From Ditylenchus dipsaci (lineage: Eukaryota > Nematoda > Chromadorea > Rhabditida > Anguinidae): a DNA stretch of 64,000 bases. The notes under the pieces were generated by a model. It made no database searches. It was not told the origin of the DNA and was given only the letters and a program-made list of their open reading frames with translations. The stretch covers positions 62,001 through 126,000 of the forward strand of contig SADC01000344.1 in NCBI GenBank assembly GCA_004194705.1. Reading direction: 5' to 3'. The position numbers were made by a program, and so were the translations under genes. This document shows, one piece after another, positions 56,974 through 64,000 of the stretch. Every line of letters begins with the position of its first letter. Position 1 is the first letter of the stretch.

Positions 56974-57753
56974 TATCAAGATTACGAAATTTTAATTTAA
57001 TTTTTTTTTAAATTTACTGCCGTTCAGATTGTCCAAGATGTACAAGATTGAATAATTTTATCTTTGTTTCAACCTTTTTTTTAAATTTTACTTATGTCTT
57101 TAAATGTTGCTTGCTTTGAACTTTGCTTTTAGTCTGCTTTAAAAATACTATTGTAAAATGCTTTAAAAAACTCGTATTATCATTGAATGGTGAAAAATTA
57201 TATCAACGATATAAAAAACAAATTATAGTGATGGAATTTGAATGCAGCTCAAACAACGCTAAAATACTGTTATAACAAAAAAAAACATGTGTTTGTAGTG
57301 GTTTGAAGACCACCTCGTAATGTATTAAAGCATATTTATATTTAAAAAGATTAAAAAAACAGAACAAAAAAATTTATCCGCGGATTTATCCTGCCCCGAC
57401 CAGGCTAAGGATAATATCCGCGGATACGGATAAATATCCGTGGATATTTTATTGTTACTACGGATTTTATCCGTGGATAAATATCCGCGGATATTTATCC
57501 GCAGATACGGATAAATCCGCGGATATTTGATTGTTACTACGGATTTTATCCGCGGATACTTAATCGTATCCGCGGATAAATATCCGCGGATTTTTTGATT
57601 GTTACTACCGATTATCCGTATCCGCGGATTTTATCCGAGGATACGGATTTATCCGCGGATATTTTGATTGTTACTACCACCCCTGATGTCAAAGGTTAGT
57701 AAAATTATGAGTTTTGGTACGCGCCCAGTTGAGATCACTCCTGACAATAAGTC

Positions 57754-58376
57754 GTGCTGTTCCAGTACTTGTTTGACTATGGATTTAAAGTCATTGCTCC
57801 AGTTATTAATCCAGTTAAAAGAGTTAAGATCAAACTCATAGATGATTTCGAAGTTCCAGATTTATACGTTCCAGATTTATATGCTCCAGACATTACTCCA
57901 GACCCAGTGGCCGATTTGGTCCTGGCCTTGGATTTATTTTCAGATACCAGCGATTGGGATGAAGACTCACTGGCCTCTCTTGATGGATCAAGCATGGCTG
58001 GATCTCCTGAAACGGCTGCACACCGGGATTCCCTCCGTATGGTTTCGATCCGCTCCTCCAGTTCGCGCTCCACTTCGCCGGTGAGGAAGGCTATTCTCCA
58101 GCTGGTCTATTGATGCCTGCCCTGGGTGGTTTCCAGTGCTCTCTCCTGCCGTTGGTGTCCTTCTCAGAAATCCAGTTTGGCGCTTCTCCAGTCGTGTCTT
58201 CAGCCGATGTGGCCAAAGAATCTCCAGTCTCTCCAGTCAATAGTATCTCATTGTCTAATTGTATTGTTACTCCAAATTATTCTCCAGTTCCATTTACACC
58301 CGAGTGCACCAATAAAGATACCAGTTTGAGTTTGGAGAATATGCCTCCTTTTCTTACTATAAGTAAAGTGAAGTGA
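57754..58376 (+). CDS. hypothetical protein next to the right TIR of the 2.9-kb element
   Basis: Two overlapping frames joined by one apparent base loss near 58110 give about 205 residues. It is Pro/Val/Asp-rich with short repeats (VPDLYVPDLYAPD), an acidic Ser stretch (DLFSDTSDWDEDSLASLDGS), a Ser/Arg-rich patch and SPVSPVNSIS, ending with TGA just inside the TIR. No family recognised. The minus strand here is also open for about 98 codons, so strand is not certain. It could be a disordered accessory or transposase C-terminal region. Confidence 0.4.
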
Positions 58377-58517
58377 GACGAAAAGTGAGTTAAAAAAAGT
58401 GTCGGACCCTAGCGGGAAAGAACTTTTGGGTGTATGTTTAATCGAGAGTCGACTGTAACAACGATCGAGCAGCTATAAAACCGTGATTATATGAACGCCC
58501 GTAAAAAAAACCGTGTA

Positions 58518-58905
58518 CCGTATTTACTCTAACAACTCGGATTGGCCAGACTTGCGGACAACATTTTGCGGACGCAACACTTGCGGACCAAATTTTGCGG
58601 ACGAAAATTCGTGACAAAGATTTGCGGACGAGACTTTGCGGACAAATTTCGCGGATGCAACATTTGCGGACCGACTTTTGCGGATAAACCGAAGTTGGCA
58701 GAAAAAGAGCAGAAAAAGAAGGTATCTCAAGCCGGAGTGAAGGATGACGGCATTAAAAACTATGTTAGTCGAAACTGTGACTTAGGCGATGCTTATATGA
58801 AAGTCGCAAGTTCTCATCCGCAAAGCTTTGTCCGCAAAAATCACGTCCGGAAAAACGCATCCGCAAAATATTGTCCGCAAGTCTGGCCAACCCAATAACT
58901 CCCTA
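58518..58905. mobile_element. element with TTGCGGAC tandem ends
   Basis: CCGTATTTACTCTAACAAC at the left is followed by GGCCAGACTTGCGGACAA and about nine more TTGCGGAC units. The right end mirrors this (GTCCGCAA units, then TTGTCCGCAAGTCTGGCC near 58870). Right terminus near 58905 is not exact. The centre, 58700-58800, has no recognised gene. Confidence 0.8.
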
Positions 58906-58959
58906 TCCCTGGTTTTTCACTAGGATTTCAGAGTTAGGGCCATTTTCGATTAATAATTT

Positions 58960-59235
58960 AAAATTTTTTTTGGTCAAAACTGAAAAATGTCGTCTTTTAG
59001 CTGAAAAGTGCCGTCTTTTTTCTTTTGGTCAAAGAAGTACAAATCTAAACAATTTTTTCAAAGTAATAACACTAAGAGGTATCCCTGCGACTCTTTTTTC
59101 TAACGACGTATCATTTGGTGCATCATGTTTGCAAAATATAGCACGAAAAAGGTTAAAGTATAAATCAAATTGTTTTTCCAACTTGCTTCACACTTTGACG
59201 TTTTTTGTGCTAAATTTTACAAAGCTGCTGCAGCA
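58960..59235 (+). repeat. single arm of foldback family G
   Basis: CAAAGTAATAACACTAAGAG with GCGACTCTTTTTTCTAACGA and GTGCATCATGTTTGCAAAATA parallels the left arm of the foldback at 39130-39740. No second arm here; the hAT remnant follows. Confidence 0.6.
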
Positions 59236-59264
59236 AATGATACTACAGGGGCCTATTTCACTAA

Positions 59265-59748
59265 TTGAAGATTGGGAAAGGTCCCATTCGAAGAGCCGCA
59301 ACAGCCAGTAGAGGTTCAGCCGACGAACATGCTCAACAAAACTTTGGACCAAATCCTGGAGAAAATAGCCGCCGACAACATGAAGTCAAGGAATCAAGGA
59401 GACTCGCCTTAGGCGACAAATCATGGGTCCAACAAGCTTTACGCAAAGTAAAGGCGGCGTCGTTTCGTGGAATGGATCCTCTCAAATACTGGCTTCTCTG
59501 ATGAACACGGTTTGTACACTTTTAACTATTTTGATTGTCCTTGTCTCATATTTATCGTTTAGGAATCAAGGCCAATAGCAGTTCTTGCTATGGAGGTGCT
59601 ATCCGTCCCTGCGAGAAGCGCACCAATTGAAAGAATTTTCTCGCAGTCCGGAGTAGCAACATCCAAGCACCGCAATCGCACAGAACATGAATTATTGAAT
59701 GCTCAAATTGTTGTTTATAGTTATTGTCACGCTGAGGATTTGAATTGA
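59265..59748 (+). pseudogene. hAT transposase C-terminal fragment
   Basis: About 59265-59500 reads NMLNKTLDQILEKIAADNMK and FRGMDPLKYWL with a frame slip. After an intron (acceptor TTTAG at 59561) comes SRPIAVLAMEVLSVPARSAP, IERIFSQSGVATSKHRNR and ELLNAQIVVYSYCH, the hAT dimerisation domain; stop TGA at 59746-59748. The BED finger and catalytic core are missing. It is diverged from the transposase at 49950. Confidence 0.85.
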
Positions 59749-59854
59749 TTTGTTATTGTTGTTGTTGATTTGAATTAGTTAAAGGACTTGGTTGCAATAA
59801 TTGTAAAAATGGTAATTGTAAACGGTAACACTTTTGTCGCAGTAAAATAAATCA

Positions 59855-59995
59855 AAATGGAAAGCTGAAAAGAAAGGCAAAGTGAAAGGAAAGGCAAAGT
59901 GAAAGGCAAACTGAAGTGAAAGGCAAATTTGCCTTTCACTTTGCCTTTACTTTTACTTTGCATGAAAATTTGCCTTTACTTTTAATTTACCTTTC
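59855..59995. repeat. GAAAGGCAAA tandem and inverted repeats
   Basis: GTGAAAGGCAAA-like units on the plus strand (59868-59930) meet TTTGCCTTTCAC-like units in the other orientation (59928-59995). Subterminal array of the hAT remnant. Confidence 0.8.
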
Positions 59996-60045
59996 CTTTT
60001 GAAAACACTGGTCCCTGTTGCTTCTGTTCGTTGCTCAACCGCTTA

Positions 60046-60612
60046 CCGTATTTCTCAAATATATCGACCCTCTCTAATAAACCGACCCTCTCTAATAAAC
60101 TGACCCTTTCTAATAAACCGACCCCTAGAAATCCAAAATAATCATCGCCAAATTTGAAGTAACGCGTTTGTTCGCACTTTCAAATATCAAAATTTGGCCC
60201 ATTTTGGTGTCGTTTACATTCTTTTGGTCTATTTTTGAGTCAGCATTTATTATAGGCTGTGAGATTATTTTCCAACCCTTCTCGGGGAGGGGGAGTTGTT
60301 GGATGAGGGGGAGCTGGTGATTGGTCGTTGACTATGACGGGATTTATAAGTCACCGAGTTTTCGGTGACTTATCGGTAAGCAGCTGGAATTTTAAGTCAT
60401 CGGTCACTAAAACAACCCTATTACCGTCCATATGCACGAGATTTAAGGAAAAGGATACGGCATGCTAATGCTGTACTAATAAAATGTTTTAATTTTTTGC
60501 CGCGACTTTGGCGCGATGATGTCTAACAATACATCGACCCTCTCTAATAAACCGACCCCTATAGATAGGTTGAAAAATAGACCGACCGGACGGTATATTA
60601 GAGAAAATACGG
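60046..60612. mobile_element. CCGTATTT-family element (AACCGACC cassette)
   Basis: TA on both sides (60044-60045, 60613-60614). CTCTCTAATAAACCGACC is repeated three to four times at the left and again at 60536-60560, close to the right end, which finishes TTAGAGAAAATACGG. No gene in its 567 bp; the middle has GGGGAGGGGGAG and a short ACTTATAAGTCACCG-like hairpin. Confidence 0.9.
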
Positions 60613-60681
60613 TATTCTGGTCCTTGCCATGGTGTTATATTAGAATTAGGCAATATTCTCATGCAGAGATGTTTGCATATA

Positions 60682-60856
60682 GAGTCAAACTTCGATTTAG
60701 CGACTACAATTTTGATAACACCTTTTATTCATCATCCATGGAACTGATTTTTTTAGAGCTCCAGGGCCCTTCGATTAACTACCTACCATTTCCCTTCTTT
60801 AATTGAATAACCCTCTATGTGCGGTTCCTAGTGGATCGCTAAATTGAGGTCGACTG
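60682..60856. mobile_element. pogo-like MITE (TTTAGCGAC cassette)
   Basis: GAGTCAAACTTCGATTTAGC at the left (first base C to G) and GCTAAATTGAGGTCGACTG at the right, with TA flanks. Lies between the element at 60046 and the TEX2 gene. Confidence 0.75.
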
Positions 60857-61091
60857 TATTGTTTTTCCAAACTAATAAACTGCAGTTACAATATAAGTAA
60901 ATTTACTGATCAGGATAGAAAAATGTACATAAAGGTCACTTTTAAAGCATATGTGCCCTCATTGCCAACAACAGTAAAGGGATTTCATACTCATTCATAA
61001 TACATTTTGCACAATTTAAACTATGATTAGTAGTCACATTCAATCCACTATATAAGCTACACACCCGTACCACTTCAATAAAGTTTTCACT

Positions 61092-64000
61092 CTACTTATT
61101 TAAGTTTCCTTGCAGCAATTCGTTGCCAGAAAGCACGGGAATGACTATGTCGTCCATGTTAGGACATACTAAATTCTTTTCCAACACCAACTGTATTTTG
61201 TTCTCAATCCAGTCACTGATTGTAGAAAGAACAACTGAGCGGTCGCCCACTTGTGGCACTGCTTTTATCTGAACACTTTAGAGGTTTGCGAAAGCCATAC
61301 CTATGAAAATTGATCAAATTAATATCATATTTAGGCTTTAAATAAAGTCTACCAAAGTCGATCACTTGGCGGAGGCGGCACATTTACAGTCATGGTGCCC
61401 TCCAGGGCAGTTATTTCCACATTCAGGATTAGCCTTGTAGATGATATCTGAAAGTTATGTTACAGAAGCTTGCAAAATTTTTGAATTAGGGAGACCAGGT
61501 CCCCTGAAGTTACCGAAAACCCATGAAACCAGGGATGAGATTTTCGCCCTTTTCCTTATTAAAAAGGCCTATCGGGACTAAAAATAGTCTCTAAAAAGTC
61601 CCATCAGTCCCAAAAAGGGACTATGGGACCAAGCGACAACTAACACAACTTCTAACACAACTATACCCAAAATTAAATTCGTTTTATGGTCCCTTGGTCC
61701 CATAGTCCCTTTTTGGGACTAATGGGACATTTTAGGGACTATCTTAGTCCCAATTTGCCCCCAAAAAGGGCGAAAATCTCATCCCTGCATGAAACCCGTA
61801 TATCCGTATCATGGTTTTTCGGTAACTTCGAAGTACTCGGCCAAGATCTGGAGATATTGGCGGCACTTTTTTATATAGCCCCGGGGTGCTCTATAAAAAT
61901 CTGCAAAAAAAATCTCTCAACGAACTCTTTGAAAAAAGACACTATCTAAGGTTCCTGGTAAGAGCAGCATCTCACCGAGAGTCAAGCTAAAATCGAAGAT
62001 TTTTTGAGGTTGAGGACGTTTTTTTTGCCTGTGAGTGAGAATAATTTTTTGTCCTCAGAGTCAGTGAGAGAGAGAGTGAGAAATGAAAAAGAACCCTGAG
62101 AGTTAGAGTGACTCGGGTTCTCCCTCAGAGTGAGCACATCCGAACACTGATTAGACAAATTATGCAATTTTTGAGTTTTTGACTACACGAAACAAGGGAT
62201 ATTGGAGCAGGATTTGAAAAAAGCAGGGACTATAATTATTATTTATCATAAGACTTTCTGGACCGAATATATATAAGTGAAATCGTTTAAGAAATCATAA
62301 CAAACCTCTTCCATCATTTTACGAATGGGCTTCAATTCAGTAGCTTCTTTGAAATATTTGGATTGGGTGATCTTGTCCACAAAGTTCAGAATTTTTGCCA
62401 GTCTTCTTTTTGACATTACTGAAATTGTGGCATACGTCAAAATAATTTTTGATATAAAGTCAGTATTCTTACCCATGATCTTCCCTTTTCACCTTGGATC
62501 CAAACTCTTCGTCTGGAGAGGTCTCTGGTGACTCAGGAATCTCTTCGTCCGAATACCGACTGGGGGTAGAACGGAGTGCTGAGGTAGCGAATGGCACTGC
62601 TCCAATGTTTCTTGTGGGCGACTCGATAGAGTCATTCTGCTCTTTCAATTTCATTAGGTTTAGTTTAGTCTCCAGGATCAGTTTTATTAGACCCTCATAG
62701 CGAATCTGCGGGATGATTCAGAGTTGAAAAAATGCAAGAACTATTCAAAAAAAATATACTTCAAAGTCTACCCATATGCCCCATTCATCAACGGTAGCTG
62801 AGTAGACCTTGGGAATTCGAGGAATGGCTGTTCCAATGTCGATTTGGACAGTTCAAGAGTTTCGATGAAGTATGGCAACTAAAATTTGAATGTGTTAAAA
62901 GTCAGAAGATACTGAATTTCAAGCGACCCGATAAAAAAATATAAGAGTTTTTGCTGCTGTTTTATTTTTAATTTTTCCCTTGGCCCATCGTTTTTTTTTC
63001 AAATTTTCATCTTAAAGGGCATGGCCACGCTAATAAAAGGTGGTGCCCGGTAAATTCAAAATTTTGAATTTCATTGAACTTCTGTACGGATTTGAAACTT
63101 GGTTCTTAACAGAAGCATACCTAAAATTTAATTCTAGGCCTTGTTTGTTGGAAATTAAGTTGAAAATCCGTACAGAAGTTCATAGATTAAGAAAAAAAAT
63201 TTGAATTTCCGGGCACCACTTCTTATTAGCGTGGGCATGCCCTTTTAAGACGCATCTAATGTAAATTTTTTGTAGCGTCACTCGAGCTTCATTAGCGTTA
63301 GAAAATTTTCCCCTCGGACCTAATGCAAACCAAAAAATTAACTATGCATACGACCTGAAATTTTTCTCCACTGGGGATTCACTTTGATTTTTTCTTTTCT
63401 GATTCGAATAAAATATTTGAAGAAAAAGGTTAGCCCAATCTCGACTGTGGTGGATACACAAAAATCGCAACAAAAGTAACCAACATGAATGGTGGCTAGT
63501 TTACTTTGAATCTTGTTTTGCACAGCCTTGCACCAGTACTCATCACGGCAAAAATCGTAGAAAATTCTACAAATGGTTGAGTTTTAATTTTTTTCGTTGT
63601 GAAAAGTTTACCTAGCAGCAAACAGGTTGACCATGACCACAAACTCATCGCTAGCCTCACTTTGGGCTGATGCCATTTGTTGCTGAAACGGCCCAAGTCC
63701 ATGAGCACTGTACCATTGATGCACTCACTGTTCCTGTCAACCGAATCGCCAATAATTGTGTCCAGATGCCTAATGTTTTTGTTGTTTTAGCTAGCTTTTT
63801 GAACCAAAAACTTACTTAGAAAACTGCAGGTTTTGAAGAATGTAAAGAAAGTACTCCTGCGACAGTTTGGAAAGCAAAGAATCCGGTGAAGGCAGTGAAA
63901 TTCTTCGTTTCGGGCAGAACACTCAGGGTCTGGAAAAGCTTTCTCTAGCATGTATTTGCTGCAAGCTTGCGCAGCCTGAAGTTGTTTTATTTTGTTGTAA
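61092..64000 (-). CDS. TEX2: TEX2-like SMP-domain lipid-transfer protein, C-terminal part
   Basis: Membrane-contact-site protein of the testis-expressed-2 family, which carries lipid through an SMP domain at ER contacts. Minus exons from the right edge: upstream part to 63816 (QEYFLYILQNLQFS), 63769-63612 (ASDEFVVMVNLFAAR), 63566-63485 (IFYDFCRDEYWCKAVQNKIQ), 62878-62760 (LPYFIETLELSK, DIGTAIPRIPKVYS, GIWVDFE), 62705-62473 (RYEGLIKLILETKLNLMKL, then an acidic Ser/Pro linker), 62418-62306 (LNFVDKITQSKYFKEATELK), 61447-61353 (LNVEITALEGTMTVNVPPPP, SDRLW), 61300-61092 (YGFRKPL, VGDRSVVLSTISDWIENKIQ; stop TAG). The order and motifs match TEX2's SMP domain and end. One-base discrepancies occur after LELSK and after FRKPL. 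The N-terminal half is outside the window. Confidence 0.9.
61530..61787. mobile_element. 258-bp hAT-type MITE
   Basis: TIR CAGGGATGAGATTTTCGCCC / its complement, exact 8-bp duplication CATGAAAC (61522-61529, 61788-61795). Inside, GTCCCAAAAAGGGACT and AGTCCC motifs recur. It lies in a TEX2 intron (61448-62305), within a small hairpin (GAAGTTACCGAAAACC / GGTTTTTCGGTAACTTC). Confidence 0.93.
61960..62150. repeat. GAGAGTGAG-rich low-complexity block
   Basis: Repeated GAGAGTGAG and CTCAGAGTGAG units near 62055-62140, ending CATCCGAACACTG, which could be a hAT right terminus. No left terminus is seen. In a TEX2 intron. Confidence 0.4.
63014..63248. repeat. foldback MITE family F, copy 4
   Basis: AAAGGGCATGGCCACGCTAA at the left and TTAGCGTGGGCATGCCCTTT at the right; the centre has TTCTGTACGGATTTGAAACT / the GTTGAAAATCCGTACAGAA complement. 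In a TEX2 intron. Outer ends agree with copy 2. Confidence 0.88.

Larger units (their letters stand above)
56138..57682 (-). mobile_element. PIF/Harbinger element, partly deleted
   Basis: TIR GGGTGGTAGTAACAATCAA at both ends and a 3-bp duplication CTG (56135-56137, 57683-57685). Both ends are arrays of ATCCGCGGATAAAT-like palindromic units (about 130 bp left, 280 bp right). The interior has a transposase C-terminus and a nested MITE. It sits inside the 2.9-kb element at 55567. Confidence 0.92.
55567..58455. mobile_element. 2.9-kb pogo-like element with long TIRs
   Basis: TIRs of about 90 bp, starting CAGTCGACTCTCGATTTAAC and continuing through AGGGTCCGACACTTTTTT and GTGAGACGAAAAGTGAG, with TA on both sides. 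Contains an internal palindrome, a nested Harbinger element, and an open region next to the right TIR. No pogo DDE domain is seen. Confidence 0.9.
59265..60009 (+). mobile_element. hAT remnant, 5' truncated
   Basis: Contains the end of a transposase gene followed by about 130 bp of GAAAGGCAAAGT repeats and a terminal GAAAACACTG that suits a hAT right end (CAGTGTTTTC on the other strand). The left terminus is absent. Confidence 0.7.

Noticed and set aside
57777..58073. 98-codon minus open frame starting MERELEERIETIRRES as a further exon of the Ser/Pro-rich gene
   Set aside because: It lies inside the TIR-bounded element 55567-58455, and the Ser/Pro-rich gene already has a plausible start at 55367; the plus frame better fits a continuous protein.

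Overview
The window is animal nuclear DNA. It is AT-rich, every host gene is split into many short exons with canonical GT/AG introns, and between and inside the genes lies a dense layer of DNA transposons. Many 3' splice sites read TTTTCAG, and at least two of four host genes (three if a weaker site is counted) have such a site 20-35 nt before the start codon with no visible upstream exon. That would fit a trans-splicing invertebrate such as a nematode, but I cannot fix the phylum from the sequence. Conserved exons repeatedly lose frame by one base inside short homopolymers (for example GGG where two G remain). I read this mainly as incompletely polished long-read sequence, and it explains why no long open frame survives anywhere.

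Host genes, left to right: eIF4A3, the DEAD-box core of the exon junction complex (minus, 223-4667); an EDEM2-type ER glycosyl-hydrolase-47 protein (plus, 5047-14221, possibly ending at 19015); a type II membrane gamma-glutamyltranspeptidase (plus, 27714-38172, 22 exons); an unrecognised Ser/Pro-rich protein (minus, 54362-55367); and the C-terminal part of a TEX2-like SMP-domain lipid-transfer protein running off the right edge (minus, 61092-64000). These are unrelated housekeeping genes and do not form a functional cluster.

Mobile DNA: a MULE with tandem-repeat ends and a 9-bp target duplication (14978-17655) and a second MULE-like shell (44313-46909); a 3.5-kb hAT with a BED-finger transposase and a perfect 8-bp duplication (49335-52842); two non-autonomous 8-bp-TSD elements, one inside the other (41237-42783 and 41958-42706); a 258-bp hAT-type MITE (61530-61787); a hAT remnant (59265-60009); a Harbinger remnant with TSD CTG (56138-57682); two solo LTRs; a pogo-like TIR family starting CAGTCAA; a second TA-duplicating family starting CCGTATTT, one copy of which encodes only a pogo-type DNA-binding domain; and about a dozen foldback palindromes of 0.2-1.2 kb.

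The most striking region is 47911-53826, where insertions are nested several deep: foldback B holds element C (itself holding a CCGTATTT MITE) and foldback D, which holds the hAT, which holds a pogo-type MITE. The most unusual sequence pattern is that both small TIR families keep conserved tips while each copy carries its own short motif, repeated about four times and matched between the two ends of that copy.
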